DNA of 64,000 nucleotides from Chytridium lagenaria. Lineage: Eukaryota; Chytridiomycota; Chytridiomycetes; Chytridiales; Chytridiaceae. The notes below the pieces were generated by a model. It had not been told where the DNA came from and did not search any database. It was given only the letters and a program-made list of their open reading frames with translations. The DNA is taken from positions 124,001 to 188,000 of the forward strand of contig JAHLKC010000072.1 in NCBI GenBank assembly GCA_025449115.1, in the 5' to 3' direction. The position numbers and the translations under genes were made by a program. Below are positions 32,107 to 41,640 of this stretch, one piece after another (the first letter of the stretch is position 1; each line of letters starts with the position of its first letter).

Positions 32107-33250
32107 TTTTGAGTCAAGTCTATGACTTCATGGACGAGGTTTATGAGATTTTAAGGCATGTCTATGAACTTTATGGACGCGGGGAATGTTAAAGGTTTGA
32201 AAGGTTTTTGGTAAGAAAATAGGCTGTGAACGTTGTTTTTTTTTTTTTTTTGTAAAAGCATAAAACGAAAACAACAGGATGGACTTATCCCACGCTTGCT
32301 CTCTACACATTAGAATAACTTTGGTTGCGTCTATAGATTTGACGGACGCCTTTCGGGATAGGTTGATGAAGCTTTAGATGAAAAGGTAGTTCTACGAATG
32401 ATTAAGAATCTTTGTCACTGTAGTCATCTACACACGACGGCCTTACGCTGCTCCTGCATATTTGAAATGTTATCGCGTCATCCGGCTAGCGGGTTCATGG
32501 TTGATTTATTTCGTCAGCCTCCAAAACGGAACTTTAGTCGAGTTTACGAGTTTTATGAACTCTTTTTTGGATAAAAAGATCGGGAGTTTCGCAATGAACG
32601 TCGTTGATTTCATTCTCCACAGGATGAGCTTATTCTTGTACGCTTAAACGTGGTCTTTGCACCGATCTAGAGTCGTGTTTATGGATTCTACAGAGGTGTT
32701 TTTGGAGTAGATGTATGTTGGAAGAGATTTCGGATGAGGAGGTAGGCTATGGACGCGAATTTTTATTCTCTTGATACTTAGAACGGATTACACAGGATTA
32801 CCTTATTCCGATTTTTCTTAATTATGAACTGCTCGTGTCTGTGAATCATGTGAACGCGTTTATGAGATATGGAGGCTAGAAACGCGACTTTTATTGTTGG
32901 CATTTGTACCCGTCTCCATAGGATGGCCTTTTTCTTGCTGTTTCTCATCGTGGTCCATGAATCAAACATGAGTCGTCTGTGGATGTTATGGATGCGTTTT
33001 TTTTTGGGATGAGATAAATGTTGGAGACTTTGGGGTGAGAATGTTTGGCTTTGAATGCGAAAGATAATTATTTTCTTGATACTTAAAACCGGTTTACAGG
33101 ATGTTTTATTCCGCTCTTTCTCGTTTTAAAGGTGACGTAGCTTAGGCTTCGTACTTTAGTTGGTTTTATGGACGTTTTTTATGGAGAAGATGATGGTTAA
33201 AGGGGTTTTTGAAAAAAGCTGAGTTTCAGTCACTTATGATGGTGAGGAGT
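32107..33250. repeat. Degenerate tandem repeats, about 300-bp period
   Basis: Two stretches align well: 32709-32812 and 33011-33112, about 301 bp apart. They share the order TGTTGGA-GA..TTT-GG-TGAG, GGCT-TG-A-GCGA, TTTTCTTGATACTTA-AAC and TTACACAGGAT-then TTATTCCG. A third, weaker copy covers 32182-32293. Phrases such as GTTTATGAGTTTTATGGACG and CACAGGATG.GCTTATTC recur in between. Sequence is too diverged to define edges by eye; it may be an old satellite or repeated exons of a lost gene. Confidence 0.5.
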
Positions 33251-33896
33251 AGACAAGAAAACAGTATTCGTTGGCATTAAAAAGAAAAAGAAATCAGATA
33301 CTGATTACTATGTATAAAAAACCATTGATAGTTTAGATAAACTAAATACTAATTTCCCTTCACCCAGATTTCAAAATTGTTGCAGAGGAAACCAACTACA
33401 CTGGGGGACCCGTGAGCGTTTTAATCGAGCTAGTAAACTTCATATTTTTCTTACAGTATTTTAAAGACCTCTTAAAATCCCGGAAAAAATATTCATTTCA
33501 ATTTTGATAAAAGGAAAGAAAATAGGAAAGGCTAAGGAAAAAAAGACATCAGGACCAAGGGAAAAAAAGGCCAGGAAAATATCGCAAACAAAACAAAGGG
33601 AGCAAAAGAACAATGAAAACACGCAATCATCTCAAAGGTGCACTCCAAAAAGAAAAAAAAGGAAACACAATGGGGAGGGACATTGAGGGATATCTTCCTT
33701 ATCGTGCACGAGTCATGTCAGCGCAAAAGAGAAGGGTTGGGGTTGAACGATTGTAAGTAAAGAAGTAGAAAGGGGTAAAATAAACAACATTGAGCAGACA
33801 AGCGGAACAAAGATATCACAGAAAGCAAGCAAGAGAAATCACTTCAACTATTCAATTAACAAAACAGTATATGCGAAAGAAAGCAAGGGCAATCGT
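33251..33896. other. Intergenic region downstream of ALY/REF
   Basis: Lys-rich short frame at 33504-33686 is a product of A-rich sequence, not a credible gene. Otherwise the 3' flank of the ALY/REF gene. Confidence 0.5.
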
Positions 33897-35275
33897 TCAA
33901 AGGAGGGTCATGAGACCACCGCTTGCCGTAGGATTGGCGTCGGTCATAGTTTCGTCCTGTAGTAAATAAAAAAAAAAGGAATAAAGAATTAAAACCTCTC
34001 ATAGAATATAACCAAGTAAAACAACGTCAATGCCTACCTTCATGTAGGAATCCATCTCAGCGTCAAGCTCAGCGGCACTCTTGGGCTTCTTTGACGCACG
34101 GTCACCACCTCCACCACCTCCGCCACGCCCACCACGCCCACCACGACCGCCACGTCCGCCACGTCTACATATACACGTTAACTTCTTTAATAAAGAAAGG
34201 TAAATTAACATACCCTTCCCCACCACCACCGTTTCTCCTCCCGCCACCACCACCCGCGTAATACGGCGCAGCTGCAGGCGCAACTCTCTCAAGAGCAGAG
34301 GGAGCGCTCACAACCATCTCAAGACGCATGGGTCGTCCATCGAGCTCACGGTTGTTGTACTCACGAATCGCGCGCACAGTGTCCTCGGGCTTACGGAAAA
34401 TAGCAGTGGCGGAACCCTTAGACCGACCCTGGCTATCAAAGTTCATGGTTACAGTCTTCACGGGTCCTGTTTTGTTCAAGAAAATAGAAGGGGGTGTGAG
34501 CTTGAGTCATCAATGTATGAAAAAACAAGAATAGAGATAATAATCTTTACCGATAATAGCAAACAAATCCCTCAAATCCTTCTCACTGACTTGTGAGTCC
34601 AAGTTGGACACCATCACCTTGGTCGCCTTGACGGCGGCAGCAAAGCCACCAGAGGGAGGTGCAGAGCTGGGGCCACCGCCACCCCCCCCCTCCAGACCTC
34701 CTGTTGGAGCGCATGGCACCGCCTCCACCACCGCCGCCACGTCCTCCACGGCCACGACGAGGAGTGCTCTTCTTGTTCTGCGTGATCTGTAGGGACGGAA
34801 AAGAGAGGCCGGGTTTGAGTTCATTATTTCACGTAGGAAAGAGGAGTCGATGAAGAGTGGTAAAAGTGGGTTTTTAAAAATAGTGTGAGAGATGACGGGC
34901 TTCGAACAGATGAGAAATGGGCCGTCAATCAGAAGATGATCATCGCAGATGGCCACTGCCTCGACACACCATGAGCGGCAAAGGCGTTTAGCATAAAAGT
35001 GACCAGCCCGCCCCGTCCTCCCGTCAAAAAGCAAGCGAACGACGGTTAAAAAGTACCGCAGTCAAAGTCTCCCTCACAGCAAACGCTGAAATTCTAGCGT
35101 ATAACACATAAAGGAGGCCCCCCCGTCATGCCATCAAAAAACATGAGTTTCATCGAATGTGGTGCCGAAAGGACCAATAGACCAAAACGACTTGAAGGCG
35201 GGGAACCTCCTCGTGACTTTCGGACCAGAAATCACTCACAATCTCGTCAAGAGACATGGACAGGTTAGCTGCCAT
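33897..35275 (-). CDS. YRA1: mRNA export adaptor ALY/REF (Yra1-type)
   Basis: Nuclear RNA-binding adaptor of the TREX complex; it links the helicase Sub2/UAP56 and the export receptor Mex67 to spliced mRNA. Exons: 35275-35240, 34786-34551, 34466-34214, 34164-34038, 33956-33897. Order: MAANLSMSLDEI (N-terminal UAP56-binding motif), an RGG-rich box, one RRM (TKVMVSNLDSQVSEKDLRDL, VKTVTMNFDSQGRSKGSATA, RPMRLEMVV), a second Arg/Gly-rich box (GRGGRGGRGG), and the C-terminal UAP56-binding motif LDAEMDSYM. Introns 2-4 are 49-84 bp, but intron 1 (35239-34787) is 453 bp. One G is missing from a G run near 34690. Yeast YRA1 is autoregulated through its own long intron; the long intron here may be similar, though that is inference. 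Confidence 0.92.
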
Positions 35276-36012
35276 TTCTGCTGATATGTAGTTGGTTGTC
35301 GGTGGTAGAAAGAAAAGCTTTGGTTCTTGAGTAGTCTTGATTGATTGATGAAGGCTTGCAAGTGACTGTCTTGAAGGCTTGAACGAATGGGAGTAAGAGC
35401 GACGAGAGGGGAGCTTGCAGGTGACGAGAGAGTGTTGCGTGTGTGAGATGTGAGTGAGGTTTGAGGGTTGACGGTGATGGGTATGCGCTTGTGAGGAAGG
35501 GTCGAGGGGTGGGAAGGGGTATGTGTGTGTGTGTGTGTGCGTGAGGGGGAATGAAAAAAAACGAACAAAAGAATTTGTGAAGGGGGAAGGGGTGAGTGAA
35601 CCCGCAGTTCTGCCCCCCCAAAATTATTTTGTTTTTAAATAAAATTATTATTTTGGCAAATCAGAAATTAACATCATCAGGTATCGACGGTATCGACCAG
35701 GGAGAGGGGCCGTTGTTCTCCTCACGAAACACTGACAGGTATTTACAGCAGCGGAGGTATTTCATTATCCCCGTCTCACCGCGTGCGCACACGGAGATAA
35801 CGTGCAAAACATACAAAACTACTTGCATTTGGTTTATGCAGGTATACTGACTGAGCAAGGAAAAAAGAGGGTGTTTTGTATACACATAACGCGCGAGTAA
35901 TTAGAATAAGTGAGGGGGAAAAGAGGGTTAACACCACACAGCACACCAAGCACTACTTAAAATACAACCACTATTTGAACTTTCAAAATACAGATTGGAA
36001 AACCATCAAAAC
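35276..36012. promoter_or_regulatory. Promoter region of ALY/REF
   Basis: About 740 bp between the ALY/REF start and the end of the upstream minus-strand gene. CT-rich on the coding strand near the start, with a TG microsatellite. No specific motif assigned. Confidence 0.4.
35522..35539 (+). repeat. (TG)n microsatellite
   Basis: Nine TG units upstream of the ALY/REF start codon, in its promoter or leader. Confidence 0.85.
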
Positions 36013-39000
36013 TCAATCCGGCAACACAGCATATCCGCGATAGCTTTCCGACACGCCGGCTACCAAACCATCAGTAAACATAGTCATAGAGTCGATACTC
36101 AATACCTCATGCTTTTTCAACACTTCATCCACAACCTCCATACTCATTCCACGTTCATCCTCTGTCCCAAATTCCATCCTCATCCCTATACCAACGTCAA
36201 CACAAGCCTTATCGTGTGTCGCCTTCTGCTTACCTCCACACTGGTACCGTCTCATGCAACAGCTCCAGATGCGTTTTCTGGCGTTTTGAAAGATGCGTCA
36301 AGTGCGAGGTAATAGCTTGGGTGCGTTTATGATGGACTTGGGCGAGGAATACCTACAGACTGAATTAGGATACAATATGGTATGGAGGAAATTCATTGAG
36401 GCTCGCACCTTTTTCATTCCATCAAAAACGCCCTCCACGGCCGCGATCTCGTCATCTTTAAAGGTACAAAACGTCGCGCGGTCGGCAGCAGGGGACGAGA
36501 TGGGAATAGATTCGTGATGGGTACTGCGGGGGGCAGAGTATAGTGACAAAACATTATCTTTTTCGCCAAATGCAGAAGTTCGGGTTGAACGAGGAGGGTT
36601 CTTGAGTTTATCGCGATCAGGTATGTGTTCACAGAGTTCACGTGGCTGGTGCTCCATGAGACTCTCAATTTCTTCATCGACTTCGAACACGCGCTTGACA
36701 GATTTGCGGACGCGTGTATCGACCTGAATATCTTCGTCGTCTTCATGCAGGAGTTTAGCAGGCTTGCGCGCACGATCGCCGCCAACTCGTCGATGGTGGG
36801 GATAGCGGTCCACCTCCATCTCTTCGCTCTCGTCAGAAAGATCTTGATGTAACGTTTTCATTTCTTTGCGAGAACGTTGATCATCGCTGTGCCGTTTCTT
36901 ATCAACCTCCATCGGCCCTTCGTCTTCTTTATACAAGTGCTTGGTACTCTTGCCTAAACGCTGTTGATTGACGCGACGATTTGACCGAGGCTTTGGGATT
37001 GTCGTGTCTTTCTCATCGTCGTCATCCGCGTGTTTGGCGGGTTTGCAAATATGCTCGTTATCCACACGTTGACGGCAAGGACCATCAACCTCTAGCTCTT
37101 CCTCATCGTCAGAAGAAGTCTTTCCGCAAAGTTTTGGTAGATTTGCGGGCAACGTTGTTTATCGACGAGACGTAGAGTGTGCGGTTTGTTAAACTCTATT
37201 CCGTCCTCGTCGTCTTCATGCGCGTGGATAGCGGGCTTGCGTGCACGCCGTTTAACAGTCTCCATCGCTTCATTGTCATCTTCCTGCAAGCGTTGGGTAG
37301 ACTTGCGTGTTGGCTTATCGTGACGTTGATCAGCATCGTCTGCATCCGAAAACTTCTCTCCCATTTCCTCGGCGTCCTTCCTCTCTGAAACATCAGACCA
37401 TCCCGCGATTATCATCCATATTCGCATCCTTCCCTTCATTCCTCACATCTTCATCATCATCCCACGTATCCTTGTACACGGGTTTTGGCGCGCGTGTGCG
37501 TTTCGGCCGAACGAGTTGAAAAGGTGGACTTTGCGCTTTCTGGGGTGGGTGAGGCTTGGATCGAGGTCTTCCACGTTTTCTAGGAGCAATATCGTCGTGT
37601 TGGGTGGATACTTCACAGTTGACAACGTCTTGGGCGACAGGGTTGGGTCTGGGAACCACTTCGTGAGGTTTCTGCGCTGGTTCTATGAAACATGGAGACA
37701 ACGACTTAGAGACGTTAAAAAACAAGGAGATGTTTACCTTCAACGTTAGATTGTGGAGACCTCGAATTAATCTCCGTCTCAGCGGGTTCCTGAACCGGCG
37801 CTTCTCTTTGAACATGCGAGTGTGGGGAAGACGTCTTTTATCAATTGTCAGCATAACCCATTGAAAAGTTCTTTAAAAAACCTCTGGTGGATGCACCATC
37901 TCATCCACAAGCGTTTTGTCACCCTCTTCGGCATTTGGGACAATAATAGAGACACTGCTAAATGTTCGTCGAGAAAAGGGGACAGATACTTTCTCTCGTT
38001 GCGTGTCGTATGCAGCAGAGGAGGGTAACTCGCGCTTTAAAACCAAAAGAGTAAGCAACGTGCATTCTTCAACTGGAACAAGAATATTTGAAGACACTCA
38101 CGACACCGTTCTGGTTCAAAATCGTTCGAATAGAAAAAGCTAGAAAATGTTTGAGTGGTGAAGAAGAACAGGTATTGATGTTTAACGTCCTCTCGCTGGG
38201 AAATTTTTAGGTTTCCATAAAAGGCTCAATGTGTAAGGCGGTTTCGTCTTCCCCGTCGACGTAAACACCGACACAGGTTTCTTCAGCATCAACGAAATCC
38301 CTTAATTACACTCAGTTCACCACCTCCCAAAACCTCTGTCTTACCTTCATAAGTCACATCAAAGTTAATGATTGTATCATATTCAATCTCAACAATCGCA
38401 ATGTCGCCCCTATAATGCGTTTAGAAAGAGTAGCAGACGGGGTGACGTTGAATACGTTGAGTTCAAAATGGACTAGGATGCCGGTTTTCAAGAAATCGAG
38501 CCAAAAAGTGGATATTGGTTTACACTCGCACTTTATAAGATTAAGAAGGAAGGTTGATGGGTTAAAAGTACCTTTGGATTTCCCCCATAGGCAACAACTG
38601 AAACTCGATACGATTTCGGCCACCTCTTTCCGGCCTCATTGGATTCATTCAACGCTCCAAGAAATTCCCTCACATCCTACTCCAATAAACATTAATCAAA
38701 CAACGCAAGAGCATACATCCACAAAGTTATCCAGAGCTATTTTTGTGAATTGAAGCGGAATCTGATACGTTGATGCGAATTCTTGACGTTCCTTGTCGCC
38801 GCGTGGGGACACGCGGAAGAGGAGCTCGACGAGGGCTTGTTGGAGCTCAATATCTGCGGTGAGTTGGAAGTTAGGGAGGGGGGGAGGGTGGGAGATTTTT
38901 TACCTTCGCATGTGCGCATGACGGTGACGAGCTTGGATCTGGAAAGGAGTTAATGGGGAAAAGTAAGCGTGAGGGTTACAATGTGGTTGAAGGGTCTGCG

Positions 39001-39665
39001 ATCAGGGCATCAAAGTCCTTTTTCGAGAGTAGCCAGTTGAGCATAGTGCAAACCTATGTGCTGTCCGTTAGCAAGCGCATGATCGATGTCGATCGCACCT
39101 TTCTAACACACAGAATTCTCCTTTCCATCCACCAACATCCCGAACCAAAGTTCCGAGAACTTCCTCGCTGCAACTCGTCCTCGAAACCTGTCCACAAGAA
39201 ACAACTTTCCCAGGTATTCCAGACATTCCAGGGTCACGGATGTTGGAGAAGGTTTTAAGAGGAGGTCTTTGAGGAGGTGAATTAAGGTTATAGCGAGCTG
39301 TGGGGGGTCAGTTGTAGGAACGAGGAGACGGAAGGATTGAATTGAGGAGAGGAGGGGTGGGTCTGTGGAGAGAATTTCGAGACTCTTTGAGGAGAGCGTT
39401 AGAAATGTAAAGCCATAGCGAATATGATGGGATATACCTGGCTATACGCGTTGCCATCGGTCTAAACCTGGATGAATTTGAAGCGGATTTGCATGTTAGT
39501 GACGTGGCGACGTGTCGTCAGGACTAACGGAGAGGAAGGAAAGGGGGAGACGGGATGATCAAAGTACTTATTGACTGCAGAATTCTTTCCTCCTGTCTTG
39601 GATGCTTGTCGTCCTTCTTGGTGAAGGACGCTTAAGCGTCGCCTGCGGTTTCTTCTTGGGGGCAT
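36013..39665 (-). CDS. SYCP2-like meiotic chromosome-axis protein
   Basis: SYCP2-type proteins build the meiotic axis with HORMA proteins and have an armadillo-like domain (ARLD), an Spt16M-like domain (SLD), a disordered middle and a C-terminal coiled coil. The start MPPRRNRRRRLSVLHQ (39665) is followed by short exons. The ARLD-like helices include LECLEYLGKLFLVDRFRG, DIELQQALVELLFRVSPRGD and QIPLQFTKIALDNFV. The SLD-like part has DVREFLGALNESNEAGKRWP, YRVSVVAYGGNPK and CKPISTFWLDFLKTGILVHF, comparable to the FW-DFN segment of SYCP2. Downstream are an AT-hook (RKRGRPRSKP) and about seven acidic/basic repeats of the type RKPAKLLHEDDEDIQVD. A helical C-terminus (VFLAQVHHKRTQAITSHLTH) is spliced at about 36412-36358. 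The end may be 36298 without that splice. Several one-base breaks occur (near 37140 and 37410). Confidence 0.62.
36600..37420 (-). repeat. Degenerate ~30-residue acidic/basic repeats in the SYCP2-like protein
   Basis: About seven copies of a pattern R-K-x-x-K-x-L-H-x-D-D-E-x-x-x-E-V-D separated by basic linkers. Examples: TRKSTQRLQEDDNEAMET, ARKPAIHAHEDDEDG, LGKSTKHLYKEDEGPMEVD, SRKEMKTLHQDLSDESEEME, ARKPAKLLHEDDEDIQVD. Charge alternates strongly, as in chromatin- or SUMO-binding linkers. Confidence 0.75.
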
Positions 39666-40077
39666 CCTGATGTCAAAAACGGTGAGAGAAAATTATTCTG
39701 TTGATGAAAAAAGGCTGTGCCATCGTCATCATTTTGATGGGCAGCATCCGTGACGGGACGTCGGCGTCCGAACCGAAACGATGAAAGGGGAGTCGGACGG
39801 TGTGGTGTATGGTGAGCTGTGAGTCGATCACGCATGGTCCTCACAGAATGCGGCAGAATTGATGGAATGCCAAATGGTCAATCCGTTCGACAATAGTCAC
39901 TTGAGATTGCCATTCTTATACGTCGGCCTTTTCTCCCCATGATTCGATCCCTTTGTCTTTAGGAATCCATTCTCAAACTACTCGGGCATTACCCTTTTAT
40001 TCTTCTCTTTACACCACATTCCGCCTTCCATTTTGTTACGACACAACCTCGACAGACCATAGAGAACGGAAGTCACC
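39666..40077. promoter_or_regulatory. Divergent promoter: SYCP2-like gene (-) and aquaporin (+)
   Basis: About 410 bp between two divergent start codons. Contains GACGTCGGCG and ACGTCG-type GC-rich patches near 39755 and 39925. No motif assigned with confidence. Confidence 0.45.
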
Positions 40078-40098
40078 ATGGATCCTTTCAGAAGATGA
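40078..40098 (+). promoter_or_regulatory. Short uORF overlapping the aquaporin start codon
   Basis: An upstream ATG at 40078 in good context (CACCATGG) opens a six-codon frame whose TGA (40096-40098) overlaps the main ATG (40095-40097) as ATGA. If retained in the mRNA it would reduce or couple translation of the aquaporin. Alternatively CCTTTCAG at 40084-40091 is a 3' splice site and the uATG is removed as intron. Confidence 0.45.
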
Positions 40099-41378
40099 GC
40101 GAGTTCTCTGAAGTTCAGAGCCAGTACGTCGACGTTGAGGCCGCAGAACCCATCGACGAATCCGAAATCATTATTGCAGCCCCCAAAGGCGAGAGCGACG
40201 CACCCGGAAGGTTCAGCTGGAACCCTTTGGACTGGTACAAGGAATTTAAGCAAGAGTTTGAAGAGTTCACATGGACGTTCGATGAGAAGAAGCGTGTGGT
40301 GAGTATTCTTCTCCCACCACTACCACCATTAATCACTTTCATAGCTTATCCGCGCTGTTCTTGGAGAGGGACTTGTGACGTACCTGTTCCTGTTCATCGT
40401 TATGGCTACCGCTGTTAACAATGGACGACAAGAACAACCCGAAAACCTCGTCCTTGGCGCTATTTCGACCGCGTTTGCGAGTGTTGCTTTGATCTACTCC
40501 TTTGCCGATGTCTCTGGTGCTCACTTCAACCCTGCCGTCACATTTGGTTGCATTATCACTGGGAAAACAAGCATCAAGAAAGGTAAAGCTATTCTTTAAC
40601 CTTATCGACTGACTTTTTTATAAGGTCTTCTTTACATTGGCATCCAACTCCTCGCGGCCATTTTTGCGACTCTTTCTCTTATGGCAGTGTTCCCGAGACC
40701 AAAGGATGGGTTTTTCAAGGATATCCCGTCTAGCGTCGTTGTCAGTCTTGATGGGTCTGCACATATTGTGAACGCGTTCTTCATGGAGGTTGCGTTGACC
40801 TTTATCCTTGTTTACGTCATCTTTGCCACCGCTTTCGACACTGGTGAGTATTAAAAGTGGAACAACATAGCAAAGTTAATCCTGTTTTTAGTTGACACCA
40901 GCAACAGTATCAAGGTGAATGGAAAAGCATCCAAGGACAAGGGTGTCGGAAAGCACCTCACCATTTACGTATGTTTAAAGGGCCCCCTTACGTCCTGTTC
41001 TTTATTATTTTTTTTAGGCAACAGGTGTGTTAACAATTTATATTTATTAGACTACCGCAGGAAACACGAAGGCCGGTTTCGCCCCCCTCGCCATCGGCTT
41101 CACGCTCGGTTTCCTCTGCTTTGTCGGCGGTACCGTCTCCGGTGGTGCCTTCAACCCCGCTAGAGTCTTCGGCCCCGCCCTTATCACTGGACAGTTCAGG
41201 CACCACTGGTAAGAATATGCATTATCTGTTTTGATGTGCGACTGACAACTCTCACAGGATCTACTGGTTCGGCGACTTCATTGGTGCCGCCCTTGCTGGA
41301 TGGACCCAGAGCTTTTTTGCACATGAAGCCGTTCAACACAGTCACTCTATTGCCACCAAGCAGGGAGGCCAGAACTGA
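40095..41378 (+). CDS. Aquaporin / MIP-family channel
   Basis: Integral membrane channel of the major intrinsic protein family, passing water and perhaps small solutes. Six exons, all in phase: 40095-40298, 40345-40582, 40625-40843, 40892-40978, 41051-41218, 41258-41378. The N-terminus is acidic and cytoplasmic (SEFSEVQSQYVDVEAAEPID). The first NPA loop is SGAHFNPAVTFGCI and the second is GGAFNPARVFGPALITGQ, both intact. Six hydrophobic helices are visible, starting at LGEGLVTYLFLFIVMATAV. The second NPA is followed by R, the selectivity-filter Arg. The short spacing between NPA and the next helix, without the Asp of glycerol facilitators (NPARDFGPR), argues for an orthodox aquaporin. Length about 345 residues. 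Downstream AATAAA near 41570 may be its poly(A) signal. Confidence 0.93.
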
Positions 41379-41640
41379 ATTTCACGAAACCCTTTATACA
41401 GTTACCTAGACTATTTTTTATACACTCGTCATGATGGCTGCCTTTCCTCACAATATTTTAAGGCATCCTACCTTTGCCCTATTACAGCATAGATATACAT
41501 AGTTATAGGTTCATGCGTATCTCTTGCTTTCTTTCAAATGTTGTCTAGTTTATTTTTCCATAACGCATAAATAAAATTCCGCCCTCATCATCTATGGCCT
41601 TTTCCTTTCATAAAAAACCATAATTCTCAACCCCAAAGCA

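Noticed and set aside
33504..33686. Lys-rich 60-codon frame
   Set aside because: Product of A-rich sequence; no conservation signal, start context or introns.
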